A stretch of DNA of 64,000 nt from Microvelia longipes (Eukaryota; Arthropoda; Insecta; Hemiptera; Veliidae): the NCBI GenBank assembly GCA_018340805.1, contig JACMZG010001914.1:44126772-44190771 (forward strand), written 5' to 3'. A program made the translations under genes and the position numbers. Under the pieces are notes generated by a model that saw nothing but the letters and a program-made list of their open reading frames with translations, ran no database searches and was not told the origin of the DNA. Positions 47,027 to 60,179 of this stretch are shown here, piece after piece (position 1 is the stretch's first letter; every line of letters starts with the position of its first letter).

Positions 47027-47262
47027 TATTATAAACATTGTCATTCGATTATTACATTGTAGTATAATAAAATAATCATAAAATTATTACATTCTAGTAT
47101 TATAAACATTGTCATTCGATTATTACATTGTAGTATTATAAACATCATCATAAAATTATTACATTGTAGTATTATAAACATTGTCATTCGATTATTACAT
47201 TGTAGTATTATAAACATAATCATAAAATTATTACATTCTAGTATTATAAACATTGTCATAAA
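47027..47262. repeat. ~36-bp minisatellite, alternating variants
   Basis: Repeated TTACATTGTAGTATTATAAA joined alternately to CATTGTCATTCGATTA and CATCATCATAAAATTA, giving a higher-order unit of about 70 bp. Confidence 0.85.
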
Positions 47263-48049
47263 ATTGTCTTATGAAATAGTTGCTTGTTAAGAAATAATTG
47301 AATTCGTTGTTTTCCTTAAAAACCTAAACAACGATTTACTCTTTTTTTTAATGGTCTTACACATACGTAAACAGATATTTATAGGGGGCAAAATCTTTAT
47401 TGTTGATGTTGAGGATTCAAAATTATTGCCTTAGTATTTTCCTGAGCCAATAGTTTAGGGATATTTACATTTTGAAGCCAAACTGGGTTGATCGTACACG
47501 CGGGTCCTTGGTGTATTTGTATTTATTTTTTTACCTTTGGGGGTTTAGGACAATAATACAGTGAGGATTTTTACTGTGTATTGCATTGGCAAAACAATAT
47601 TGACACTCAGTATAACTTTTAAAATTTCATTTCTTAGTCCTACAACGTAGTAATTCGTAAAAAAGTTAATTTTTACATTTACAATTCTTAGTTATAGTTT
47701 TAACTTCCTCTCTTTTGTAGGAAAAAAGAAAGCAAAAAGAGATTTTAAGGAAAACTGTATTGTTATTATTTTCTCACAGATTTCTAAAAGCTTGGTTGGC
47801 AATTTTTAAATTGTCAACGCTGAATTTAATTAGTTCTATTTCACGATCCTTTTACATCACGCTCTCTTTGTTTGCTTTTTTAGATTTTATTATTTGAGTT
47901 CATACTGGGTCGTAGCAGTTTCACAAATGATTTTGTTTTTGTGTTTTTATTCTAAGAAAGATGTATATTTGATATGGAGTTCTTTTTTTATTAGATTTTA
48001 GACGACCTACTGGCGCCAAGTAATAACTTGAAGTACCTGTATTTATTAT
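47263..48049. other. Intronic stretch without recognised element
   Basis: No exon or named repeat. Confidence 0.35.
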
Positions 48050-48555
48050 ACTGTCGCTTGAGCCATTGAATTACTTTTTAATTATTTACTTTTTAAAAAC
48101 TTATACTAGTCATTGGCCATTGAACTACTTTTTAATTATTTACATTTTTTTAAAAACTTATTCTAGTCATTGAGCCATTGAATTACTTTTTAATTATTTA
48201 CATTTTTTTAAAAATTATACTAGTCATTGAGCCATTGAATTACTTTTGAATTATTTACATTTAAAAACTTTACTGTCATTGGCATGATTATTTTTAAATA
48301 TTTACATTTTTTTAAAAACTTATACTAGTCATTGAACGCATTGAACTACTAATTATTTCATTTTTTTTAAACATACTAGTCATTGAGCCATTGAAATACT
48401 TTTTAATTATTTACATTTTTTATAAACTTATACTAGTCATTGAGCCATTGAATTTCTTTTTAATTATTTACATTTTTTTAAAAAACTATACTAGTCATTG
48501 GCATGAATTATTTTTTAATAATTTACGACTTTTAAAAAAAATTATACAAGTCATT
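48050..48555 (+). repeat. ~58-bp minisatellite
   Basis: Eight or nine units of the type GTCATTGAGCCATTGAATTA, CTTTTTAATTATTTACATTT, then T-run/AAAACTTATACTA. Several units are shortened by small deletions. Confidence 0.9.
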
Positions 48556-48689
48556 GGATATAAGTGAAATTAATAAGGATTATGAGATTAAACTTAGGAC
48601 ATTTATTGAACTGATATATGACTACATGCGGGTCAAAACTCAAACCCATTAAAACAGTTTTCCGTTTTCATGAATTTTCAAAATTTTGG

Positions 48690-48795
48690 TCATGAAAAAA
48701 AATATTTTCCACACTTTGAACTCTCTATAGCGTAAATACGCTGGGAGCTACGATGATAGTAAACCCTCCGGAATTATTAAAACGGATGATTCCGG
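48690..48795 (-). mobile_element. Dispersed family A, short fragment, minus strand
   Basis: On the minus strand it reads the family's GAATCATCCGTTTTAATAAT ... ATCATCGTAGCTCCCAGCGT ... ATAGAGAGTTCAAAG segments. Confidence 0.6.
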
Positions 48796-49129
48796 TGATG
48801 ATTAGTGGTGTTTTGATGTCTGAGTACTTATATGTATGGATATAAGTACAATGCAATGCACGTCGTACGTTCTTTGCATAAAAATAATTTTGTATTCATG
48901 TTTCTTGTATTCTTATATTATAGTTTTTAAGCCAATTGGTAGAAAGCTTCGTTCCATGATTGACAGCTTGTTTTTGTTTGTATTTACAAAAAATAATACA
49001 ATCTTCTTAGGCAGACATTTGAGCAGTTTTAGCAAAACCATAGTAAATGATTTGACCACGTTATCTTTGATTTTAATCAACATTTGTGGCAAAAATTCTG
49101 AAATCTTTTATCAGATTAAAAAAAATACA
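48796..49129. other. Intronic stretch without recognised element
   Basis: A 100-residue frame runs through 48836-49138, but its composition is that of AT-rich noise and it has no family resemblance. Confidence 0.35.
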
Positions 49130-49141
49130 TGTATGTGAGTA

Positions 49142-49643
49142 ATTAAATATAACAAGTCTCTCACTAATGATATATATTTGACATAGCCAGCTTTCAATCT
49201 TAACAGATCTTCATCAGTGCCTAACCAACAAAGTAAAAAATATATTACATAAAATATCTAACTAAAAAATAATATACTAGAATAAAAGAATACAATATAA
49301 ATATATTTAAATAATATATGTAAATATATTATTATAATATTATTATATTTTTATTATTTTAATTTATTTCGTTTACTATATTTGTTTTTTATTTGGTCTA
49401 TGTATTTATTTTTACTTCTATTTTAATTTTATTTTATATTTATCTCATTGTATTGTATTTCTTTTTATTCTAGTATGTTATTTTTATTTAGAGTGTTAAA
49501 TGTAATATATTTTCTACTTTGTTGGTTAGGCACTGATGATGATCTGTTAAGATTGAAAGCTGTCTATGTCAAATATATATCATTAGTGGAGATACTTTGT
49601 TTTATTTTCATTACTTGAAACTCCACAACTCATTTTTTCTTAT
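49142..49643. mobile_element. Palindromic element P2 with hammerhead-like motif
   Basis: Inverted arms (TCTCTCACTAATGATATATA at the left from 49157, complement at the right to 49592) run for about 150 bp each, with weaker pairing outside. The right arm carries CTGATGATGATCTGTTAAGA then TTGAAAGCT; the left arm has the complement. The 12-bp direct repeat TGTATGTGAGTA flanks the element (49130-49141, 49644-49655), consistent with a target duplication. No ORF. Confidence 0.75.
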
Positions 49644-49655
49644 TGTATGTGAGTA

Positions 49656-50493
49656 GTATAATTGTTAAATTTAATTTTTATTAAAAATATTGTTTCAAGA
49701 AATAATTTTAACATGCATTCATATAATTCCCGGTTTTTGAGAGTGCAAGACCATAACATGGTCATTATGGTTGCTAGCTAGATGACAGACGACATTAATT
49801 CTTATTAGACGTTAGTAATTCTATCAGCTTGAGTTCCTAGTTGGTTTACAAGCAGGGTTGAAACTAGTGTCTTGTCTGCTTCTCAGCTGTACTTTTATCT
49901 CGGCATTTTTACTAATAAACTTACATTTTACTAGGTATAAAACATACATTAGTACATTTTAGTATTCCAAATACTAACTATAATATCACCCCGTTAAAAT
50001 ACGTGTTGCTTTCATAGAATAAAGATTAATTCGTGTCAAAACGGTTTTAAACATATTTTTTAATAATATTTCCCTCGAGAAAACATGCATTCTAAATTGA
50101 GTGTGTAAGAGTTCTAAATGAATACCTGTAAAGCCTGGAGTCGCCTGTAAAGAATACCTGGGCAAAGTTGTTAAGCCCTCTAAACGTTGTAAAGTGGTTA
50201 TTATATTTTCAGAAGAGAAAGTTTTTCACTTGTACAAGCTTTTCTTCTTACTTGGTAATTTTTCCCAACATTGTCAACTTTTCCCAACTCGTATCAAAGA
50301 ATCACTTTGTCTTTACACTGCTCCAGTATCAGTCTTAGACTTGCTTTAATTTTATGCTTATTTTTACTTTCGCTAAGTTTTTTTTTGGCTAAAGAGGAGT
50401 AAACAAGCTAATGTAGAACCTTTTGTCTTAAAATTAAGAAATTCATTATAACACTTTTAATAGATTTTTGTCTAAATTATTTACAGGAATTTT
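49656..50493. other. Intronic stretch without recognised element
   Basis: No exon or named repeat. Confidence 0.35.
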
Positions 50494-51078
50494 ACTCATG
50501 GGTCTAGTACTTATTTTGCTCATCGGTCTAGTACTTATTTTGCTCATGGGTCTTGTACTTATTTTGCTCATGAGTCTAGTACTTATTTTGCTCATGGGTC
50601 TAGTATTTATTTTGCACATGGGTTAGTACTATTTTGCTCATTTATGCTATATGGGTACTTATTTTGATATGGTAGTACTTATTTTGCTCATGGTCTAGTA
50701 ATATTTGCTCATGGGTCTAGTACTTATTTTGCTCATGGTCTAATAATAATTTTGCTCATGGGTCTAGTACTTATTTTGCTCATGGGTTTAGTAATTATTT
50801 TGCTCATGGGTCTAGTAATAATTTTGCTTATTGGGTCTAGTAACTTTTTTGCTCATGAGTCCTAATATAATTTTTGCTTATGGGTTCCAGTACTTTTTCT
50901 GCTCATGGGTTAGTACCTTTTTTTTGCTCATGGTCTAGTACTTATTTGCTCATGGGGTCTGTACTTATTTTGCTCATGGGTTCTAGTACTTATTTTACTC
51001 ATGGGTCTAGTAATAATTTTGCTCATGGGTCTAGTACTTATTTTGCTCATGGGTTTTTTTCTTATTTTGGTCATTGGA
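50494..51078 (+). repeat. 24-bp minisatellite
   Basis: About 24 units of CTCATGGGTCTAGTACTTAT plus TTTG; the period is a multiple of three and opens a spurious frame. Some middle units are scrambled by indels. Confidence 0.95.
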
Positions 51079-51837
51079 TGGTATAACTAAAGCGTGTTGA
51101 TTCATAAATAGAAATAAATTCTACCTTAAACTAGAATTAAGTATTTATTTATCTCTAAACAGTTTATAATGTGAGGTCTAATTCTTAGTTCATAGGGAGT
51201 AAAGATGCACTTTTCAGTCCCAAGTGAAAACGGTCCTTCTTAATCCTTTTAGACTAAAAAGTAACTATTTTCCCCTTGAGATTAAAAAGTATTATCTATA
51301 ATTGGGGTCCTAACCAAGATTTAGGGATTCTAGTCCCTAAATCTTATAAGTGGGAGTGTGTACTACTTCTTTTAAAAGCGGCATTCCCTGAATTTATAAA
51401 AATGACCCAATAATTTTTTTCTTTTTATAACAATAATTGAATAACGTCAACATCTGAAGTTGAACTCTTATAGCACCCTGGGAGTTAAATGTTATATTTT
51501 ATTATTTGTATAATTATTATTTAGTTTTTAGTCTTTTTTTAATTTTTTAATGTTTAATATTTCAATTTAATATTCCTAATTTAGACCTAGTATAGACAAT
51601 AGTATAGTCAATTGTCACAACTCCCTCAGCGTTTCCGCAGAAGTTAAATACATAAATCCCCCGGCTTTGCCTGAAGGGATAAATTCATTAGTTCTCACAT
51701 TGGCCTTGGCCTTATAGGAACCTATGTACTGCTCGGGAAGTAATAGCATTCATCAGACCCTTTTGTGCACAAATTACTGTTATCGCTGAAATTATTCGTC
51801 TTTTTATGAAAGTATCTAGACTTAAAATAATACAATA
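51079..51837. other. Intronic stretch without recognised element
   Basis: No exon or named repeat. Confidence 0.35.
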
Positions 51838-52369
51838 ATACAATGTATAGAAGGAGCATAGGACAGTAAACACAATGTAATTCCACTGATAACACGAAAG
51901 CCGGTTGACTGGTGGTCATAAGTAGGGATACCACCCTAACAACATAACTTTATGCTAAATATGTGTCATAAATATCTATTAATGAAGAAAGATCGTAAAG
52001 AACAAATATAGTAGCTTAAAACACCTGCTGAGTATTTAATAAAACTGGTCTTAAATGACAAAAGGGTAGCAGAATACAAGAATCTGCATTTAGTTGACAA
52101 GGACTATACTTTTAATATAATTTTAATAAAAAACGTTAAACTACAATTTAAAATGCTTAAAATATTGTAATGCACCAATAATTATATTAGTATTTTATGA
52201 ATAATCAATCATTAATTACTAATAGAACATTATTCAGCAACCGGAAGCATTTCAAACTTTGTTTTTAGAAAATTGTATATGGTTAGGGTGGTAGCATTAC
52301 TAAGTTGCACCAGTGAACCGGCTTTCGTGTTACCAGTAGTGCTCCTTCTATATATAGTATTATTCTAAG
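51838..52369. mobile_element. MITE M1, near-full copy
   Basis: The left part starts near GTATAGAAGGAGCATAGGAC with a worn terminus. The right end is intact (GTGCTCCTTC ... TATTATTCTAAG to 52369). Its interior is longer than that of the 14723 copy, with an extra AT-rich segment around 52100-52190. Confidence 0.8.
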
Positions 52370-52804
52370 CATCGTAGTTAGTTACATAAGCGAATATATA
52401 AGTACACTACAGGCAGCGGTGGTTGCGTACTAAAAGACTTGGAACTGCAATATCTTTGTGTCAAATAATATCGTCGTAAAAAATAAATGATATTTCACTG
52501 ACAGTACAGCGGGAATAAAGGAATCATAATTCCTCTCCTTGTAAATAATATTTGTGATTTTTTTATTAATTTTTTTTTGTGTTTGATTAAAAAAGTATAC
52601 TTGGATATATTTTAATTAAATAAATATGAAGTACAACACCCCTGCTGGTTTATTGGATTCCATCCCCTTTGCTTTATGTTGAAGAGTTTATGTCAATAAA
52701 TATTATGTAGCTTGTTCCGTTCTGTTCCTATATACACTTGTTTTATTACTTTGTTCTGTATCAGAGCTATGTGTTTGTTTTTCATTCACTCGTCGGAAAT
52801 TAAA
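52370..52804. other. Intronic stretch without recognised element
   Basis: No exon or named repeat. Confidence 0.35.
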
Positions 52805-52853
52805 ATAATATATATATATATATATATTATTATCTATATATATAATATATATA
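52805..52853. repeat. (TA)n microsatellite
   Basis: Short TA array directly in front of the SINE S1 head. Confidence 0.9.
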
Positions 52854-53402
52854 GGTGAGAGTCACCCGTGGTGTAGTGGTTAAGATTCGCGGCCAATACA
52901 GATTGAATGGACTTTAAACTACGAGTTTATTAGTCATGGGTTCAATCCCGGGCCTCTGGATTTTTATGAGAGGGATAAAAATCTGTACCCGTCCTTCAGA
53001 AGGGACGTAAAGACAGGTATTCGTTAAAGATCCCTTACCCTAAATGAAACTGGGTATAGGCAAAATTTAGGACCTTCATTGTAGATTCATTATAATATTA
53101 TTAATTTGTCTGCCTTGTAGTTTAATGTTGTGTGGAGGTTTGGTTTAACAGCGAGGAAACGTGTTGTTCCTAGTTTTCATAGACTATAAGGTCAGTGAAT
53201 ATGTATGATTGCTTGAAAATGCATGAGAGGAACCATAGAATTGACGGCTCTTCTGTCTAAATTAGATGACGTATATACATATACACTTGCAATTAAAGGG
53301 AGTAGAACACTATCTTAGGGAGCTGGTAAAAAAGGGCCCAACAACGTGGCCTACTTGCCTGGTAGTTACTACTACTCGCCCCCCATATTACTACTACTAT
53401 AG
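52854..53402 (+). mobile_element. tRNA-derived SINE (family S1), copy 2
   Basis: Head with A box TGGTGTAGTGG (52869-52879) and B box GGTTCAATCCC (52939-52949). The body is as in the copy at 5997, including TGCCTTGTAGTTTAA and CTATCTTAGGGAGCTGG, and ends in a (TAC/ATT) tail at about 53400. An internal stretch around 53000-53020 is deleted relative to copy 1. Confidence 0.8.
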
Positions 53403-53600
53403 GTGTATAAGAAGTATTGTATTTGTGCTAATAATACGAAACCGGTATTACAACAGAGTCATCATTTTCAAATGTTTTTGATTTGTTCTTGTTTATTTTA
53501 GAGAGTTGAAACTTAGTATAAATACCAGCTTTAGACCCTTAGCCGCTGTGCGGCCTCGCGTGTCGGCTGCTTCGCGGACCGAGATCCTCTTTTTTGTCGC
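53400..53600 (+). mobile_element. Decayed family A-like fragment
   Basis: AGGTGTATAAGAAGTATTG, TACGAAACCGG and TTAGAGAGTTGAAACTTAG follow the family order. It then runs into a G/C-rich piece with CCGCTGTGCGG and CGGCTGCTTCGCGG inverted repeats not seen in other copies. Confidence 0.5.
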
Positions 53601-54576
53601 ATAGCGTCTACATTGTTATTGTTACATTATTATTTGTTGTTAGATGGCATTTTATCATGCATTTAGCAAATGCTTTAGTTCCATCAATTTTGCGAGAATG
53701 CTTTGTTTGCCGTGGTTTTGTGGAAGCCATTATTGTCCTGCCTGTCTGGGACAGTAGGCTAAACCGGGGAAACAATAGGGAGGGACCCATCTTCTATACT
53801 ACCTTCAGTGCCTCTTGCTCTATACTATACTAAAGGCAGGTTACACCGTAGAACTCAATGACCTAGACGTATACATATTATATACAAAATTATTATTTAT
53901 ATATATTAAATATTATTATTTTATATATTATATAAGGAATTATATTTATAACGCTTGTACCACTTGGGATGGGCCGGTTGAGCTATCTACTTGAATATGT
54001 AATAATGTTTTATAGGTATCTCAAGTTTTTAAAAAGCATTATCATGACGTCATAACCTGAAATGATGACATCATAGTTTTTTACCTAGTGGGTCTCGTAA
54101 CTTTCCCAACATCTCGTGCTTTGCCAAGTTTTATTTTAATTCCACTAAACTCTTGTGCTTAGAATAGGATTTACTTGTTATTATTCGTGTATTTATCTGA
54201 GTTAGAAGCAGATTTGTATTTCTATTAGATATAGATTAATAGGTTGGAGTGAAGGCCATATATCCGGCTGAGTATACACCTGACGTGTAGTTTATCATAT
54301 ACAAAGTTCTCTATTCACTCGGCCCAGTACTGCGTGACGTGACGACACGGGTCAGCAAATATATAAACTTCCTCAATGCTTTAAAATTTAGTTAGATTAA
54401 CAATAGTTTGACCTGTGCAATACGATCTCAGGGTAACTCTTGCAAACTTTATACATTCTTGTATTGAATCTGAATCCATTGTGAAGATATATTTAATGCT
54501 TACAAATAATTTGCTTAAAAGAAGCTCATGGTTATATGGCTTGGATTGTTACTCTATGAATGTATTGAAACTTATG
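53601..54576. other. Intronic stretch without recognised element
   Basis: Overlapping frames of 60-79 residues exist at 53594-53833 on both strands; neither shows a recognisable domain or splice sites. Confidence 0.35.
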
Positions 54577-55030
54577 GCGCGGTCGAATCCACGGCCTTCT
54601 AGAACATTTGATCACCAAAACTTTTTTTATAATTTTGTTTCTAAATTTTCAGTAATTAGCCGGATTGTGAAATGAGCTATTTCCGTTATCTGCACGCTCT
54701 TTTGGTTATCTCAAAGAGTATTTACATTCACTAACGATTTATTTTTAATCTAACTTGGTACATACATAACTACTGTTAGACGTCAATGTTATCTACCTGA
54801 TTTGTGTTATATTTGAATGTATTAATGAAATTAGCACAAATTGTTATTATTTGCAGTCAACAACACCACAACAAAAGGTATTCGTATGTACGTATTACGT
54901 ACATGTAATTATTGAAAATAATTAGCATGTTTATATATTAATAAGTTTTAATATTGCCTAAAATCCGGCTATTATTGAAAAAGTTTGTTGTGATCCAATG
55001 TTCTAGAAGGCCGTGGATATTCGACCGCGC
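54577..55030. mobile_element. MITE-like element with ~85-bp inverted termini
   Basis: GCGCGGTCGAAT-CCACGGCC at the left with TTCTAGAACATT, and the near-exact complement ending CGACCGCGC at 55030. The inverted similarity continues through AACTTTTT to AGCCGGA. The flanks share CTTA on both sides, a possible 4-bp duplication. No ORF. Confidence 0.7.
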
Positions 55031-55679
55031 TTAGGTAATATCGAATATTAATCCAATTACAATTATATTAGAGACAAAGATTTGATCCACTACAAATTAT
55101 ACTGTTTGACCGTCCTAAAATTCAGGTAGAGTACTCAGAACCTTTCTTTATCATAAGAATTCGCTGAGCTAATTCTCTATACTTCGCACTGGCTCCGCAC
55201 GTCTTCAAAATGTAAAAATAACATAATTTTTATTGTAGTGCGTCTTCTGATTAGTACCGTTTGTATTCAGACAGTAAAGATGCGTTTTATAGCCAGCGGT
55301 TACCTATCCGGATACTGATTTTGCTCAATGCTGGTTAACATCGGTGCTGTTACAAAAACTGTAGATTTACTTGCCGTATTGTAACTTAGTATATTTATTT
55401 ATTTCTCCAAAAGTTACATTTGCGCCCGATTTCAACTTAATTAAAATATTTTTTGATTTTTAACAATTTATTAAAAAATCTGTGTAGGTTATTTGATAAA
55501 TATTAAACTTCTGCTGATTTAGAAGTGAAATTGATTTAAAGTGAAACTTTATAATGAATCTACGCTCCTAATAACAATTCGATTCCAATAGTTATGCTAT
55601 TTTAGGAATTGTCAAAATATTTGCTGTCATTAATAGCAGGCAGTGACGGCATACTAATAGTTTCATAAAAACACTACTA
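55031..55679. other. Intronic stretch without recognised element
   Basis: No exon or named repeat. Confidence 0.35.
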
Positions 55680-56084
55680 CAGTCTATCGTTTAGTTTAAA
55701 AATCTTGACAGGTCAGTTTAGACACTACTGATTCTTATGAAAAAAAATCCCTGCAAGAAGGGAGCGGGAAAAAACTATATAAATAAATCAGGTTATTTTA
55801 CCCGTATTTTCTTGGCGATGGTTTTTTTACATTTCTTTTGTGTAGTTTTATTTTAAAATATCATTTAAGATTAATTTGAAAGTAGTTTTCAAAACGATGT
55901 AATCAAAAGAAGAACCACAAACAAAGTGAACGATTGGCGGGAGAAGAAGGTTTTTTCCCTACAGCGGTTATTGTGGTAGGAATTTTTTTCTCTTTTTAAG
56001 TGAGAGGTTGGCAGCGGCTTCTCTGATTGGTCAATCCCCAAAATACTTATGCCCATGGGGATTTTTAAACTAAACGATAGACTG
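55680..56084. mobile_element. MITE M2, full copy with TA duplication
   Basis: 405 bp with 24-bp inverted termini beginning CAGTCTATCGTTTAGTTTAA and flanked by TA on both sides (55678-55679, 56085-56086), the signature of Tc1/mariner-group insertion. It has no transposase. A diverged relative lies at 36580-36995. Confidence 0.85.
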
Positions 56085-56464
56085 TAAACATAAAAGTTTA
56101 GATTTGCACCAAGTATGAACTCTCTCTACCTGAAACACATTGTGAGCTAGATGATAAGTAACACACACACATACGATCTGAACATTTAGTAAAATAATTG
56201 TGGTGCGGAGATGCGCAGGCCGGGCGAATAATGTTTGCAATGCTTTTTTGCTGAGTAATTCAAATCTTGCTCAAGTTATCAGTTCACACTTTACAACCTG
56301 AGCAATATCATTACTTCGTGTTACACAATTATTTTTTGGGTTTTTTTATCAAAGGAAATGCGCATGTACATTTCACAGGTTAGATACAACTCTGGTAATC
56401 CAACATCGACGCTGCAAAGCAATTTTGGCGCTCCTATATAGCTCAGTTCATGCTAATATTAAAA
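56085..56464. other. Intronic stretch without recognised element
   Basis: No exon or named repeat. Confidence 0.35.
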
Positions 56465-56790
56465 TAATACTATATGTAGAAGGAGCACAGGACCGTAAAC
56501 ACAATGTAATTCCACTGATAACACGAAAGCCGGTTGAGTGGTGCAACTAAGTAATGCTGCCAACCCGACAACAAAACATTATTTTAAATATGTGTCATAA
56601 ATATCTATTAATGAAGAAAGATCGTAAAGAACAAATATAATAACTTAACCTGCTGAGTATTTAATAAAACTGGTCTTAGATGGCAAAAAGGTGGCGGAAT
56701 ACAAGAATCTACATTTAGTTGACGAGGACTACTTTTAATATAATTTTAATAAATACGTTAAACTACAAATTAAAATGCTTTAAATATTGA
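56465..56790. mobile_element. MITE M1, left-hand partial copy
   Basis: From AATACTATATGTAGAAGGAG through CACGAAAGCCGGTTGAG, CTGGTCTTAGATGGCAAAA and AGTTGACGAGGACTACTTT; the right terminus is missing. Confidence 0.8.
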
Positions 56791-57503
56791 TAACAAGTAA
56801 TAATTAATGGGGCATATGGAAAATAAACAGCTTTCTAAACGGGCTTTAAAAAGAAAAAAAAGTATTAAGAAAAGTAGTAATCAAATAATGGTTCAACTAT
56901 GTGACATACTTGCCAGGTGATCAATCGCTCTCTATTATACCCATCACATTGCTTCTTATCAACGGTTAATAAAGAATTAGTTGCAAAATAGTCAGCTTGT
57001 TTATAAACACGTAAACTCAATATTTAACAAAGTATAGAATATGCTGATTCTAACAAGTATTCTCTAATGAAATACCTAAATAGGACAATAACCTGAACAC
57101 TGTAACCTGACTGTACCTGTCCACAACACACTCGCCATCCTTGTGTTCTGCTAACCTTGTCTTTTCTTTCGTCGCTAATTTGATTAGAAAGTCATTTATT
57201 TGTTTCTCGTAAACATCTAAACAGATTTACTTATTCTTTTTTATTCGAGTTAAAAGTATAAATATTTTCTCATTAAAATGAAGTGGAATTGATTTTTAGA
57301 AATTATAATTATTGGTTTCATTTCTCTTTGATTGGTTTTACATTTTGTTGGTGAGAAAGTTTGGTTTTAAACTGTTATGTTTATTGTTATTTATACTGAA
57401 AATGTTTCTTGTAATGTATTTACCTTCCATGCTCCCTGCTTAATATTTACTTTATTATTTATTCTATTTACTACTCTGTTTACTACTATTTAATACTCTA
57501 TTT
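56791..57503. other. Intronic stretch without recognised element
   Basis: No exon or named repeat. Confidence 0.35.
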
Positions 57504-58013
57504 AAAAAACAGATTAATTACACAAAATCTATATTTTTTAAATAATATATATACTAAGCTTTTCGACTAAAAATTAACAATATAAAATGTAAATAAAAAT
57601 ACAAATTTACAAACTACTTCATATGCATCTTGGTTGTTTTGGTAGCTATGTTTAAAACCGTTAAAAACTGTTACATTAAGAATTTAAAAAAAATCGTGTT
57701 ACCAATAATTTTGTTGAAAACCAATATTTTTAAACTAAATTAAGATTTAAGATTTAAGAGTTTCTTATTATATTTTATATCCTTTAAATATTATTTTGGG
57801 TAAACTGATTTTTTTAAATTCTTCAATGTAACATGTCTTACAGGTTTTTTAAACATAGCTAATCAAACCATACCAAGGTTCAATATGAAGTAGTTTGTAA
57901 AATTGTATTTTTATTTTATATTTTGTTAAACTCTGATGATGACTATTTTTAGTCGAAAGTTAGTTATTATATATTTAAAAAATATAGGGCTTTTGTGTAA
58001 TTAATCTGTTTTT
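57504..58013. mobile_element. Palindromic element P3 with hammerhead-like motif
   Basis: The left end AAAACAGATTAATTACACAA and its complement at the right (to 58013), with further pairing inward (AAACTACTTCATAT and its inverse, AAACATAGCTA). The right arm has CTGATGATGACTATTTTTAG then TCGAAAGTT; in the left arm the equivalent is worn. No clear direct repeat flanks it. Confidence 0.65.
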
Positions 58014-58059
58014 ATTTATATATTTTTTTATAGTCCACAAAAAGAAACTTTTAATTACT

Positions 58060-58255
58060 TCTATATTATGCTAATTACTTTATTACTACATTAATTACTA
58101 CTATTACTACAATAATTACTACTATGATTACTATTTACTCTATTTACTCTGTTTACTACTATTTACTACTATTACTACTACTATTTACTCTGTTTACTAC
58201 TATTACTTCTATTTACTACTGGTTACTATATTACTATTTACTACTCTGTATTTAC
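58060..58255. repeat. (TTTAC/TAC)n simple repeat
   Basis: Irregular runs of TACTACTATTTACTCT-type repeats. A smaller patch of the same kind lies left of P3 at 57460-57500. Confidence 0.8.
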
Positions 58256-60170
58256 CCTCCCTGCTTTCAATATATTACTCTCCCTTTCCTCCTCCACCAA
58301 TGACATTCACCTAGAAAATGTTTACCTGTATTAACATACTGTGTGTTAGTATTAGTGTGGTTCTTCAATTAATATAAAGTATGTTGATTTTATTTCTATT
58401 ATATTAGTATCTATACATAGATTACTCTTAGTATGTTCTTGTAAGTATATTTGTATAGTATATTTTTAATCAGTATGGAGAATACTACTGGTATTAGTAC
58501 AAAGTATATTTTAATTACAAATAAAATTTATTTATTTTTTATACATAATTGGTTACCAAGGAAATAAATAATTAATTAAAAGAAGAACTAAAATTAATCT
58601 TAGATTTTTAAATTTTCATTTCTTTATTGTTAAGTTCCATAGACTATTATATAGTACGACACAGGCTAAAAATCATTAACAGCGCGCCAAAATCGTGAGG
58701 GAGAATTCTATTGGTCAGACCGACCCCGCTCTTTCCCCTCCACCTCATGCCAACTCGGTATAAAAATACCTTTTCGTAATAAAATCATAAAAAGGAACAC
58801 TGGTTGTAAATATTTGAAACCTTGCGTCGCTTTATCGTGCTCATTGATCTGTTTGATTTCGTTTCGTTTATTCCAATCTGTTCCAATTCATTCAATTATT
58901 GCAAAGTTGTAATATGATCTGAGTGCCTATATTTGACGCTTGGACATTGACGTATTCTTCAAGCATTTCTTGCTATTTGAGTACAGCGCTGGTTCTGTGC
59001 TCTGTCAACCAAAAGACAGCATTTTTTTGAAAAATGCCATGTCTTTCATAGATGACAGTCTTGACTTTTTTAAGTCTTGAATGCATATTGTGTCATATAT
59101 TTTTTAATATGAAACACTACGCATTCAATTATACAACTTGACCCAAAAAGCAGTTTGTTTGGAAAAAAGTAATTATAGCTGACAATTTATTTAAATCGTC
59201 AAACTTTATCAAAGAACTATTATGATCCATAGCTTACGTAATTAACAACTTTAACTCACTTAATTCATACTTCCGAACAAATTTAAGCAAACTTAGTTGG
59301 ATTTTTATAAGATAACAATATTCCTTCTTAAAAAGTAAAATAATTTTTAAAAATAAAAATACGATATCAAATAAAAACAAATAAAAAGCAAACATAACCT
59401 GACTTTCAGTGTTGCCAGAGTAGGGATTTTTTTTTTTGTTACATAAAAGAAGGGATTTTTTAATTAAAAAAAGAGGGTTGAAGCATTGAGATTTTGGCGG
59501 GGTGTCAATTGATTTTAGCCGGTGTGTCGTATTATAATCAATTTATTTTTTAAATAATTTATTTTTTATTATCATCGATTTTTAAAAAATAAAAATTATA
59601 AACAATATATGTCTTTTAATGACAGATATAAATAAATAATTTTAAAATTAAAAACCAACTTTAATAAACATTTTAATTAATATGTTAATAAATGAATGGA
59701 CAAAATAAGACATTTTGATTTTTTAGTATGTGGGAGTTATTGATATTACCTGTCATTGACATTTCATCCGGTAAGTTTGTTTTGACCCTTTCTCGGTAAT
59801 AATTAAAATTGCTTTTATTCATTAAGCTGATTTCATGGCAAATGAAAGTCAAGTGACCTGACCGAAAAAATTGCCAAAAGTATAAAAAGGGTTAATTAGA
59901 TTATCGATTTTTAATTTGTAAAGAATTTTTTTTGTGTTTATTTGTGATTATTTTTTTTAAATTTTTTTAAAAAAGGACGGAGTTGTTATTATACATGATT
60001 AAAGTTTTTTTATTTTAGGCAAAATTAGTATTTTTAGCTTTTAACAAATTTTGTACGGGTTATTTTGTTGAGATGAAAACTTGGTGCTCATTAGGTAAAT
60101 AACTTTAACATTGTTCGTGTACTGTACCTGTATGGGGATGCTAACATGTTGAGTACTTACAGAAATTATT
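58256..60170. other. Long intronic stretch without recognised element
   Basis: No exon, RNA gene or named repeat family. T-runs and A-runs are frequent. Confidence 0.35.
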
Positions 60171-60179
60171 GTATCAGTG

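Noticed and set aside
48836..49138. 100-residue ORF as a possible DOK7 exon
   Set aside because: Its residues are Ile/Phe/Leu/Ser-rich noise and do not match the PH domain that should follow exon 2.
53594..53833. 79-residue + strand ORF and 60-residue antisense ORF
   Set aside because: Neither has a recognisable domain, and both are open by chance in a less AT-rich patch.
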